Assembly: GCA_035527235.1 (NCBI GenBank)
Contig: DATLAV010000187.1
Span: 1 to 6,417 of the forward strand
Direction: 5' to 3'
DNA: 6,417 bases
Source: BS750m-G28 sp035527235
GTDB lineage: Archaea > Thermoproteota > Bathyarchaeia > TCS64
Each line of letters begins with the position of its first letter. The first letter of the stretch is position 1. Made by a program: the position numbers and the translations under genes. A model generated the notes under the pieces. That model was not told where the DNA came from. It saw only the letters and a list, made by a program, of their open reading frames with translations, and made no database searches. Positions 1 to 5,815 of this stretch are shown here, in pieces.

Positions 1-2
1 GG

Positions 3-1460
3 GACGATTTTGGGTCTCTAATGGAAGAGCTGAGGTTAGCGTCGGACGTTTTCGACCAGGCAGTTTATCTTAGGGAGGCAGGGTTCTGCGTTGAAGCTTC
101 CGTTCTCCTATCCGAGGCCCTCCACGAATACGGTGAGGTCGCCTCAGAGGCGTTCGAACATGACGACGAGGATGATCATATCTACGAGAACACCATTGAG
201 GCAATAGAGCTGAGAGAAAAACTTGACAGGGCTGACGATATCTATTCAACTTTGAGAGCGACGTCAGATCTGCTTGCGGAGAAAGGTCTCGATGTGACTC
301 TCCTCGAGGACATCCTGAATGAGACTGCGGTAAGGTTCCTAGAAGTGAGGAACGCTACGGAGGGGAACCACTTTGAGAGGGCAGATGAACTCCTATCAGA
401 AGTTGAGGATCTGTTAGATGATGCATATGATACAATAGAGATAGTGAATAGACCGAAGACATCTGAGAGGGTCTCCATCTTCCTGAACAAGACGAAGGCG
501 AGGATGGGGAAGCTTGAAGATCGAATCATGGAATTGCTTCGTCAGACCAATGCCTCTCAGGATATGATTCTCCAAGCAGAGATGGCCTTCCACGAAGTAA
601 ATGCGGAACTTGTAGACATCGAGTTATCCATCGATATCTTGGACTTGGATGACATCTTCGAAGACTTGGACGACATCTTCGATGAGATAGATGATGCTTA
701 CGATATACTCGACGAAGAGATTGGGGACGCCGGTGAGATACTGGAGGAGATGGACGAAACCGAGGCTTGGTTCGACTACCTTAAGAGTAGAATAACGGAG
801 CTGGACCGTGCCGGTTACAACGTTAGCGAACTGACCTCTATGCTAGAGAATGCCGAGAACATGTCAACTTCAATCAGGCATGGCTGGGAGCAACGCAACT
901 ATGAGCAGCTTGACGATGAAGTCGACGAGCTAGAGGATCTCCTCGATGAGTTAGAAGACATGATACCTGACTGGACAGAAGGCCTCGACGATGATAACGA
1001 TGATAATGATGATAACAAAGCCGAGGCGGGAGATTCCGGCATTGACGAACCGGAATACACGGAAAACGACGACGGGGAGATAGACGACGAAGGGTCGGAG
1101 GAATCAGGAGACATCAAATCGAAAATGGATGGACTGGACTCCTTGGTCCACCTGACCCTGGAAAGAATAAAGGTGCTCGAGGCCAATGGAACTGACGTCA
1201 CCGAGATAGAGGGGCTGTTGAACATGACCTGGGAGTTACTCGACGAGGTACGGACGGAACTCGACCAGGATAACAACGAGACAGCGAAGCAGATCTTGGA
1301 TGAGGCAGAGGACCTGTACAGCGAAGCTGATGAAATGACGAGGGATCTATTAGGCGAACCAGACGAGGATGATTCGATCGTCGAGGATGTAGTGGGGGAG
1401 GATGACGATGTTGATGAACTGGACGATGATGACGACATCGACGATGATGATACACTCTAA
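3..1460 (+). CDS. Acidic helical-repeat protein, probably secreted (5' partial)
   Basis: Not a family I recognise. The frame is open to the left edge, so the ATG at 21 is probably internal and the true start lies upstream; residues below are numbered from that ATG (479 codons). By hand count 161 of 479 residues are Asp/Glu against 32 Lys/Arg. The protein is almost wholly predicted helix, with a 49-residue hairpin repeat at about 21-69, 89-137, 265-313 and 390-438, a heptad-like acidic stretch at 209-235, an Asp/Asn linker at 323-332 and an Asp-rich C-terminus from 461. Nine of 20 Asn are in N-X-S/T sequons (100, 111, 156, 177, 267, 280, 389, 401, 419), which suggests an exported, N-glycosylated surface protein; the signal peptide would then be off the left edge. 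There is no C-terminal membrane anchor. It lies 51 bases before the membrane regulator gene and shares its repeat style. Cation binding by the Asp-rich parts is possible but only inferred. Confidence 0.85.
   Translation, partial: DDFGSLMEELRLASDVFDQAVYLREAGFCVEASVLLSEALHEYGEVASEAFEHDDEDDHIYENTIEAIELREKLDRADDIYSTLRATSDLLAEKGLDVTLLEDILNETAVRFLEVRNATEGNHFERADELLSEVEDLLDDAYDTIEIVNRPKTSERVSIFLNKTKARMGKLEDRIMELLRQTNASQDMILQAEMAFHEVNAELVDIELSIDILDLDDIFEDLDDIFDEIDDAYDILDEEIGDAGEILEEMDETEAWFDYLKSRITELDRAGYNVSELTSMLENAENMSTSIRHGWEQRNYEQLDDEVDELEDLLDELEDMIPDWTEGLDDDNDDNDDNKAEAGDSGIDEPEYTENDDGEIDDEGSEESGDIKSKMDGLDSLVHLTLERIKVLEANGTDVTEIEGLLNMTWELLDEVRTELDQDNNETAKQILDEAEDLYSEADEMTRDLLGEPDEDDSIVEDVVGEDDDVDELDDDDDIDDDDTL
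642..704 (+). repeat. Three tandem 21-base units (acidic heptads)
   Basis: Two adjacent 21-base units at 642-662 and 663-683 differ at only two positions and encode DLDDIFE and DLDDIFD. A third, diverged unit at 684-704 encodes EIDDAYD. A seven-residue period with hydrophobic positions fits coiled-coil heptads, so this looks like a local slippage expansion that lengthened a helix by whole heptads. Confidence 0.65.
987..1016 (+). repeat. GAT/GAC/AAC triplet tract (Asp/Asn linker)
   Basis: A run of GAT, GAC and AAC/AAT codons encodes DDDNDDNDDN. It begins a low-complexity, probably unstructured linker (about residues 320-370) between the third and fourth hairpin repeats. Such triplet tracts can change length by replication slippage. 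Confidence 0.55.
1401..1451 (+). repeat. GAT/GAC triplet tract (Asp-rich C-terminus)
   Basis: The last residues before the stop are almost all Asp (residues 461-477, broken by a few Val, Glu, Leu and Ile). The tract is expected to be a disordered polyanionic tail. It might bind divalent cations or keep a secreted protein soluble; neither role can be read from sequence. Confidence 0.55.
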
Positions 1461-1483
1461 ATGCCTATCACTCAGACTCAAAG

Positions 1484-1494
1484 TTTTTTAGAAT
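1484..1494 (+). promoter_or_regulatory. T-run: terminator and/or TATA region between genes 1 and 2
   Basis: Six consecutive T (1484-1489) lie 24 bases after the gene 1 stop and continue as TTTTTTAGAAT. Archaeal termination can use a T-tract in the non-template strand without a hairpin. The same AT-rich element is centred about 24-27 bases ahead of the TTG start of gene 2, the right spacing for a TATA box of a leaderless or nearly leaderless message. Sequence alone does not decide between these, or whether genes 1 and 2 are co-transcribed. Confidence 0.3.
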
Positions 1495-1511
1495 ACGATA
1501 TGTAAGGTTGA

Positions 1512-2771
1512 TTGATCTTGCGGAAACTAGGGCTCACACTGTTTTTTCTCATGGCGATGGCACCATTGATATCCCCGGTGTTGGCTGTTGTCGACTATAC
1601 CCCGAAGAGCTTGAGCCTCAAAGTATTCGCTGACGGTGTGACCGGGGTCGAGTATCGAGTCAGCGTGAACCCGACGCTGGCAAGGGTGAATGTAACAGGG
1701 GTCGGCTACCAGATACACAACTTGGCTGTGAAGGATCAAGACGGCGAGATCCTGGGAAGCAGTCTGGTTGATGGGCTGATAGTAGTGAACGCTCTAGGGA
1801 CTAGGACCGTTGTCATAGGCTACACAACGCCGGGGCTTACCCTGAAGGATGGTCCAGTTTGGGCTTTAGATGTGGAGTTACCTGTAGAGTCCAACATACT
1901 TCTACCTGCGTCCGCGACTATCCTGTCCATGAGGCCGATGCCTCTGGGCATTGGAATCGTCGGGGGGGTCACAACCCTCACGATGCCCCCTGGAAATGTC
2001 TCGATAGGCTACATCATCGGGGTCGTGGGGACTAAGGAGCACGCCCTCGCGGTGATTAACGACGCCGAAGAGACAATATCAGAAGCTGTTGGCATGGAGG
2101 TTAAGGTCGGTGACGCCTCTTCCCTTCTCGAGGGTGCGTGGGAGGCTTACTTGGCGGAAAACTACATTCAGGCCGAGGAGTTAGCGAGAGATGCGAAATC
2201 TGAAGCTGAAAAGATCTTGGGCAGCGCCATTCAAGCCTCTTCCGCAATCGACCAGGCTGACTCTGCCGGTCAAGCGGCGGTCAAGGCGGGGAGGACGTCT
2301 GGGCTCACTGATGTGGAGGTCAATCTGGAGCAGGCCAGAGCCCTTTATACTCTGGGAGATTACGATGGCGCTGCTGTCCTTGCCGGTGAAGCCCTGGTGT
2401 CTGCCGAAGATTCGAGGAGGCCTTTTAATTCAGGTTTTTTCCTGTGGGCGATCCCCTTGGGGGGTGTAGTCGTGCTGCTCTTTCTGTATCTCAGGAAAAG
2501 GGAGGAGAGGCCTCAGGAGGATGTCCCAGAGGTCGATCTCGATGCAGTTTTCGAGGCGTATCCTCAGTTGAGGATGGACGAGAGGGAGGCGCTGAGGTTT
2601 ATAACATCAGCGGGTGAGGGAGTCTTCGTCTCTGAGATAAGGGAGCAGTTCAGTCTTCCCCGGTCAAGCGCTTGGCGCATGGTGCGGAGGCTGGAGGAGA
2701 TGGGCGTCATCGAGGAAGAGAGGATCGGTCGTGAGACCTTCTTGAGACTTAAGGTTAACCAAGCGGAGTAG
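1512..2771 (+). CDS. Membrane-spanning one-component regulator with C-terminal winged helix
   Basis: This 419-residue protein has five visible parts. A signal peptide (about 1-25: Arg/Lys start, hydrophobic core, SPVLA cleavage-like end) is followed by a beta-rich outside domain (about 26-172) with sequons at Asn60 and Asn162. Two helical repeats (about 174-236 and 238-300) have the pattern A-x-x-Y-x-x-(G/E)-(D/N)-Y-x-x-A. One transmembrane helix (about 308-327) is followed by Arg/Lys, so the C-terminus faces the cytoplasm. A winged helix (about 354-415) has a likely recognition helix RSSAWRMVRRLEEMG (384-398) and a wing after it. It should sense something outside the cell and act on DNA at the membrane. 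The layout resembles haloarchaeal proteins combining an outside domain (DUF7345-like) with a winged helix (DUF7343-like); that assignment is from memory and tentative. The TTG at 1512 gives a complete signal peptide; another TTG lies at 1518. Ligand and targets are unknown. Confidence 0.85.
   Translation: MILRKLGLTLFFLMAMAPLISPVLAVVDYTPKSLSLKVFADGVTGVEYRVSVNPTLARVNVTGVGYQIHNLAVKDQDGEILGSSLVDGLIVVNALGTRTVVIGYTTPGLTLKDGPVWALDVELPVESNILLPASATILSMRPMPLGIGIVGGVTTLTMPPGNVSIGYIIGVVGTKEHALAVINDAEETISEAVGMEVKVGDASSLLEGAWEAYLAENYIQAEELARDAKSEAEKILGSAIQASSAIDQADSAGQAAVKAGRTSGLTDVEVNLEQARALYTLGDYDGAAVLAGEALVSAEDSRRPFNSGFFLWAIPLGGVVVLLFLYLRKREERPQEDVPEVDLDAVFEAYPQLRMDEREALRFITSAGEGVFVSEIREQFSLPRSSAWRMVRRLEEMGVIEEERIGRETFLRLKVNQAE
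2031..2411 (+). repeat. Two helical repeats in the regulator's outside segment
   Basis: Residues about 174-236 and 238-300 form two units of similar length. Each ends in a helix pair: AWEAYLAENYIQAEELARDA in the first, ARALYTLGDYDGAAVLAGEA in the second. The shared pattern is A-x-x-x-Y-x-x-x-(N/D)-Y-x-x-A-x-x-L-A-x-x-A, recalling TPR-like hairpins and, more loosely, the hairpins of the upstream acidic protein. They lie between the beta domain and the membrane helix, where they could act as a stalk or a protein-binding surface. Confidence 0.55.
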
Positions 2772-2809
2772 CCCTGTCAATAGAATCTCATTTTCTGGCG
2801 AAGGATCGA

Positions 2810-2835
2810 AGGGTAGATATTTAGAATGATACCCT
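2810..2835. other. Small inverted repeat after the regulator gene
   Basis: AGGGTA (2810-2815) and TACCCT (2830-2835) form a perfect 6-base-pair stem around a 14-base AT-rich loop. It lies 38 bases after the regulator stop in a 183-base gap that otherwise holds only the next promoter. It could be an operator, a transcript 3'-end hairpin, or chance; no T-run follows. Confidence 0.2.
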
Positions 2836-2903
2836 CCTCTCCAGTCCCAACTCTTATCATACTAGAATCAACATCTAATTGGTTTCGAGAAAAAGATGGC
2901 GGA

Positions 2904-2914
2904 TAATTTAATAA
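2904..2914 (+). promoter_or_regulatory. TATA-like box for the polytopic membrane protein
   Basis: TAATTTAATAA stands out from its surroundings and is preceded by a purine-rich stretch that could serve as a BRE. Archaeal spacing puts the transcription start near 2933-2938 and gives a leader of about 20 bases before the ATG at 2955. No clear Shine-Dalgarno motif is present. Confidence 0.45.
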
Positions 2915-2954
2915 TCGCTAAACGCCCTTCATAGAAAAGCTGGCGCTGTTCGCT

Positions 2955-3437
2955 ATGGATGGAGTTCTCATCGACAATCTTGTCGTCTTCTTTGCAGTGG
3001 TCTACTATGCTTTTCTGGCTATAGTATACATTATACGCGCACATGATCTATCGGATTTAGAGTTGAAGCTGGCTCCTGTTTTCAGTGTACAATTGGTTCC
3101 ATTCGGCATCCTGTGGGTGCTAAACATTCTCAAGGGCGACATAGGTCGAATAATCTCCATAACGCCAATCATCGTCTTTCTTCTCTACGACCTCTGGTAT
3201 CGACTGATAACTCGGAGAAAACCCGTTCATCACCCCGATCGATGGCCAGTTGGATTGGTTATTTATCTCGTGCTCCTTTTCATCGGCTCCATAGGTTTGA
3301 ACTGGTACGGTTATATCTTGTCAGATTTCTATGGAAGAATGCTGGTGGTTTCTTTCTTCGTCATGATGAGTTCCTTCGGCTACTATCAATATCGTTATCA
3401 GAAAGGCAAGAAGGGCGAAACAGCATTGAAAGACTAG
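2955..3437 (+). CDS. Polytopic integral membrane protein, function unknown
   Basis: This 160-residue protein is not one I recognise. Hydrophobic stretches at about 8-28, 42-58, 65-83, 97-117 and 126-144 suggest five, perhaps four, transmembrane helices. Lys/Arg-rich loops at about 84-96 (RLITRRKP, then HHPDRW) and the Lys-rich C-terminus (148-160) should be cytoplasmic. It is rich in Tyr, Trp and Phe at helix ends, including YYAF, LYDLWYRL and NWYGYILSDFYGR. There are no cysteines, obvious metal-binding motif or transporter signature. The ATG at 2955 starts the protein shortly before the first helix and lies well placed after a TATA-like box. The gene is flanked by gaps of 183 and 112 bases, so it is probably a separate transcription unit. 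Its base composition is the most A/T-rich of the window's genes. Confidence 0.75.
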   Translation: MDGVLIDNLVVFFAVVYYAFLAIVYIIRAHDLSDLELKLAPVFSVQLVPFGILWVLNILKGDIGRIISITPIIVFLLYDLWYRLITRRKPVHHPDRWPVGLVIYLVLLFIGSIGLNWYGYILSDFYGRMLVVSFFVMMSSFGYYQYRYQKGKKGETALKD

Positions 3438-3507
3438 CAGATGCCGACCTGTCTCCATTTTGCCAAGTCTCATCCCAACATGAACCAAGTATCATCTGTG
3501 GGAGAGG

Positions 3508-3515
3508 ATATTAAT
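3508..3515 (+). promoter_or_regulatory. TATA-like element ahead of the DUF362 gene
   Basis: ATATTAAT is the most AT-rich element in the 112-base gap before the DUF362 gene. The expected start of transcription is near 3537-3541, leaving about 10 bases before the GTG at 3550. A very short leader would fit the lack of a convincing ribosome binding site there. Confidence 0.35.
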
Positions 3516-3549
3516 GAGCCCGCAAGGATGACTATCTCTTGAGAACAAG

Positions 3550-5037
3550 GTGGATCACATCAGTTTCCGGCGGCACGCCGCCGAGTTCATCCGCAGGTTC
3601 AAGGGCCATGCGTTCGTGGTCGGCCTCGTGAGCGCACTATGGTACCTCCTCAGAACCGGGAGGAAACCCTCCAGGGCAGGCTACCCCTGCCAGGTGGTGG
3701 CGAGGGCCAACGGCGAGGTCTGGATGGCCATCTACGTCATACCCGTCCTCACCTTCATTCCTAGGAAGGCCTTGACGCTGACGGATAGGAGGAATCTTAT
3801 CATACTGGCCTCCTTACTCCTCATCGTCTCCGGGGCCGGTTGGTGGTACGTCAACCGTCCGGGCCCTGAAGCACCGGAGGAGAGCGGCATCGGCTCCTCC
3901 CTGACGGGCAGGCTGGCATCCCTCTCCCCTGCCTCAGATATCTTCGTGGTGAGCGGCACCACCGGCGACGACGACGGCGTCCAGAGGCTCTTGGAGCTCA
4001 TGGGGGGCAGTGGGACGCCCTTCTACATCTCCGAGGGGCAGGGGATCTCCTCAGGCCCTGGCGGTCTCATAGCCAGCGACGATGTCGTCCTGATCAAGGT
4101 CAACTGCCAGTGGGACGAGAGGGGAGGCACGAACACCGACCTCGTGAAGTCCCTCATCCAGGCGATTCTCGACCACCCCGATGGATTCAGCGGCGAGGTC
4201 GTCGTCGCCGACAACGGACAGCGGCAGTACGGCTCGGGGGGCGGTGGTGGCAGCCTCGACTGGGCAAGGAACAACGCTGTGGACACGTCCCAGTCCATCC
4301 AGGACGTCGTGGACTCCCTCGCCCAAGACTACAAGGTCTCGACGTACCTCTGGGACGAGATCACGACGACGAGGGTGGACGAGTACTCAGAGGGCGACAT
4401 GGGGGACGGCTACGTCGTGAATGCTACGGCCAACCCGAGGACCGGCGTCATGGTCTCGTACCCCAAGTTCATGACGGAGCACGGCACCTATCTGAGCTTC
4501 AAGCAAGGAGTCTGGAACCCCGAGACCGAATCCTACGGCGACGGCCTGAAGGTTATCAACGTCCCCGTGCTGAAGACTCATATCATCTACGGCGTCACCG
4601 CCTGCGTCAAGCACTACATGGGGGTGCCCTCGGACAGGCTGACCGCCGGATTGGGATCCAGGACCCACGACACCATCGACGACGGCGGGATGGGCACCCT
4701 GATGGCGGAGACCCAGCTCCCCACGCTGAACATACTAGACGCCATCTGGGTCAACGCCCAGCGGGGGAGTCAGACCGGCCCGAGCACACCTTATCAGAGG
4801 GCGACCCAGGTGGGCGTCATCGCGGCCAGCACCGACCCCGTCGCCCTCGACCACTGGGCCTCGAAGAACATCCTAATGGGGGCCGCGCCCGAGGGTGACC
4901 CGTCGGCAATAGATCCAGACGGTGTCCGGGCCGGGTCCTTTGGCGACTGGCTCAGGCTCTCCATGGAGGAGATCGTGAGGGCCGGCCACCAGGCCACCGT
5001 GGACGAGGAGCGGATGAACGTCTACGTCTCCAGGTGA
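3550..5037 (+). CDS. DUF362 domain protein with N-terminal membrane anchor
   Basis: The 495-residue protein matches DUF362 by its conserved segments: LIKVNCQW (181-188), NVPVLKTHIIYGVTACVKHYMGVP (337-360, in which PVLKTH and K-H-Y-M-G are the typical parts), and VGVIAASTDPVALDHWASK (421-439). The biochemical role of DUF362 proteins is not settled; some relatives carry ferredoxin domains, but this one has no Cys cluster (only C47, C186 and C352). Before the domain come a basic N-terminus, hydrophobic stretches at about 21-34 and 57-70 with a G-R-K-P-S-R-x-x-Y-P-C-Q segment between them, and a strong transmembrane helix at about 82-100 preceded by RKALTLTDRR. Positive-inside bias suggests that the DUF362 domain is outside. 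A glycine-rich loop lies at 228-234. The GTG at 3550 is the first possible start, since an in-frame TGA lies at 3529-3531. Third codon positions are strongly G/C, unlike the upstream genes. Confidence 0.88.
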   Translation: MDHISFRRHAAEFIRRFKGHAFVVGLVSALWYLLRTGRKPSRAGYPCQVVARANGEVWMAIYVIPVLTFIPRKALTLTDRRNLIILASLLLIVSGAGWWYVNRPGPEAPEESGIGSSLTGRLASLSPASDIFVVSGTTGDDDGVQRLLELMGGSGTPFYISEGQGISSGPGGLIASDDVVLIKVNCQWDERGGTNTDLVKSLIQAILDHPDGFSGEVVVADNGQRQYGSGGGGGSLDWARNNAVDTSQSIQDVVDSLAQDYKVSTYLWDEITTTRVDEYSEGDMGDGYVVNATANPRTGVMVSYPKFMTEHGTYLSFKQGVWNPETESYGDGLKVINVPVLKTHIIYGVTACVKHYMGVPSDRLTAGLGSRTHDTIDDGGMGTLMAETQLPTLNILDAIWVNAQRGSQTGPSTPYQRATQVGVIAASTDPVALDHWASKNILMGAAPEGDPSAIDPDGVRAGSFGDWLRLSMEEIVRAGHQATVDEERMNVYVSR

Positions 5038-5051
5038 ACCTGGCACTGGGG

Positions 5052-5058
5052 TTATAAG
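5052..5058 (+). promoter_or_regulatory. TATA box for the nitroreductase gene
   Basis: TTATAAG sits in an otherwise G/C-rich 50-base gap. Its centre is about 33 bases ahead of the ATG at 5088, which places transcription start near 5080-5084 and gives a leader of only a few bases. No Shine-Dalgarno motif precedes the ATG, consistent with a leaderless or nearly leaderless message. A second AT patch (TTAATTAA, about 5072-5079) is too close to the start codon to be the TATA box and may be part of the initiator. Confidence 0.5.
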
Positions 5059-5087
5059 CGGCTGAAGCGGGTTAATTAACGATCCCA

Positions 5088-5612
5088 ATGGAAGTTCTTG
5101 AAGCGATCAGGACCCGCAGGAGCATCAGGAAGTACAAGCCCGAGCCCATGCCGGACGGGGACCTGGAGAAGATCATGGAGGCGGCCCGCCTCGCCCCCAG
5201 CGCCGGCAACAAGCAGCCCTGGCGCTTCGTGGTCGTCAGGGACCCGGAGACGAAGGTGAAGATGGGGGAGGCAGCGCGTAACCAGACCTGGATATCGGAC
5301 GCGGGGGCCATCGTCGTCGCCTTGGCGATGCCGAAGGATCACCCTGAGGTCTACGCCCAATGGGTGGAGAGAGACGTGATGACCGCCGTGGAGCACATGG
5401 TTCTAGCGGCCTGGAGCCTCGGCTACGGAACCTGCTGGATCGGGGCCTTCTACGAGGACAAGGTGAAGGGGCTGCTGGGGATACCTGAGGAGATGACGGT
5501 CATCAACATCCTCCCCATCGGGGTGCCCGACCAGAGCCCCGAGGCGAGGGGCAGGAAGCCCGACTCCGAGATATTCCACGACGGCAAGTACGGCGTACCG
5601 ATGAACGCGTAA
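5088..5612 (+). CDS. Nitroreductase-family FMN oxidoreductase
   Basis: This 174-residue protein has the usual length and order of a small nitroreductase-family flavoprotein. The N-terminus carries the FMN-phosphate-binding pattern TRRSIRKY (9-16). APSAGNKQPWRFVVV (36-50) is the conserved Ser/Asn/Gln/Pro-Trp segment that contacts the flavin ring. The long helix VEHMVLAAWSLGYGTCWIGAF (101-121) matches the dimer-core helix, and ILPIGVP (141-147) followed by Arg/Lys residues (154-157) completes the FMN site. Members are usually cytosolic FMN homodimers that reduce substrates with NAD(P)H; the substrate here cannot be told from sequence, and nitro compounds are not implied. It lies 50 bases after the DUF362 gene with its own TATA box and shares that gene's G/C-rich third positions and mostly AGG/AGA arginine (7 of 11 by hand count). 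The ATG fits both promoter and family N-terminus. Confidence 0.93.
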   Translation: MEVLEAIRTRRSIRKYKPEPMPDGDLEKIMEAARLAPSAGNKQPWRFVVVRDPETKVKMGEAARNQTWISDAGAIVVALAMPKDHPEVYAQWVERDVMTAVEHMVLAAWSLGYGTCWIGAFYEDKVKGLLGIPEEMTVINILPIGVPDQSPEARGRKPDSEIFHDGKYGVPMNA

Positions 5613-5621
5613 ACGACCTCT

Positions 5622-5645
5622 ATCCCCCCTCTTTTTTCCGGGGAT
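5622..5645 (+). terminator. Likely terminator after the nitroreductase gene
   Basis: ATCCCC (5622-5627) pairs with GGGGAT (5640-5645) in a perfect 6-base-pair stem. Its loop contains a run of six T (5632-5637), ten bases after the stop codon region. In archaea the T-run alone may suffice; having it in the loop rather than after the stem is unlike a bacterial intrinsic terminator, so the stem may be coincidental. Confidence 0.4.
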
Positions 5646-5775
5646 GGTGACCGTGGCGCCCGAACAGATGGCGACGGCTTCGAAACTCGACGACGCATTC
5701 CTCAAGAATGCACTCTTGACGGCTCCCGAGATGATGGCAATCCGAGACGCATATGCCGAAATACAGCCAAAATGA
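5644..5775 (+). CDS. Small 43-codon ORF, doubtful
   Basis: An ATG at 5644 opens a frame of 43 codons ending at TGA 5773-5775. The translation begins MVTVAPEQMATASKLDDAFL and continues through a helical, fairly balanced sequence ending YAEIQPK. Codon choice is G/C-rich and gene-like, and the stretch differs from the AT-rich DNA after it. Against it: no recognisable domain, no clear promoter or ribosome binding site, and the start overlaps the probable terminator of the nitroreductase gene. It could be a real small protein, the tail of a decayed gene, or chance. The rest of the 274-base gap (about 5776-5886) holds only the promoter and leader of the next gene. Confidence 0.25.
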   Translation: MVTVAPEQMATASKLDDAFLKNALLTAPEMMAIRDAYAEIQPK

Positions 5776-5815
5776 TTACCCCACACGCGTAGCGAGAGTT
5801 AAGAGCACGCAGAAT

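Larger units (their letters stand above)
81..1334 (+). repeat. Four copies of a 49-residue helical-hairpin repeat
   Basis: Copies lie at 81-227, 285-431, 813-959 and 1188-1334 within the acidic protein. They align without gaps over 49 residues. Each opens with Gly-x-x-Val, followed by a helix ending in a Leu-rich stretch with a Leu-Asn or Leu-Glu pair, a polar turn (for example EGNHFERA, EQRNYEQL, DQDNNETA), and a second acidic helix with a Glu-Asp-Leu-Leu-like core. The last three copies are clear; the first (residues 21-69) is weaker. A degenerate fifth copy may lie around residues 175-224. The copies have diverged at DNA level, so this is an old protein repeat rather than a recent duplication. 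Confidence 0.6.

Noticed and set aside
21..23. ATG at 21 as the true start of the acidic protein
   Set aside because: The frame is open to the window edge, no ribosome binding site or TATA box is visible in the 20 bases before it, and the many sequons imply a signal peptide that this start would lack.
899..1438. 179-codon Ser-rich open frame on the - strand
   Set aside because: It is the complement of GAT/GAC/GAG codons in the acidic gene, giving Ser-rich low-complexity sequence with no domain or start signals.
3113..3514. 133-codon + strand frame overlapping the polytopic membrane protein
   Set aside because: The overlapping 2955 frame has a coherent hydrophobic helix pattern, whereas this frame is a composition-driven mix of Arg/Ser without domain features.
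4249..4254. Glycine-rich stretch (DUF362 residues 228-234) as a nucleotide-binding P-loop
   Set aside because: There is no following Lys-Ser/Thr, so it does not fit a Walker A motif; it is more likely a flexible loop.
4110..4898. 262-codon open frame on the + strand inside the DUF362 gene
   Set aside because: It overlaps the DUF362 motifs in another frame, and its Arg/His/Gly-rich translation is typical of a shadow frame in G/C-rich coding DNA.
5030..5043. Inverted repeat CCAGGT-GA-ACCTGG across the DUF362 stop codon as a terminator
   Set aside because: The stem is short with an implausibly tight loop and no T-run follows; it may well be chance in G/C-rich DNA.
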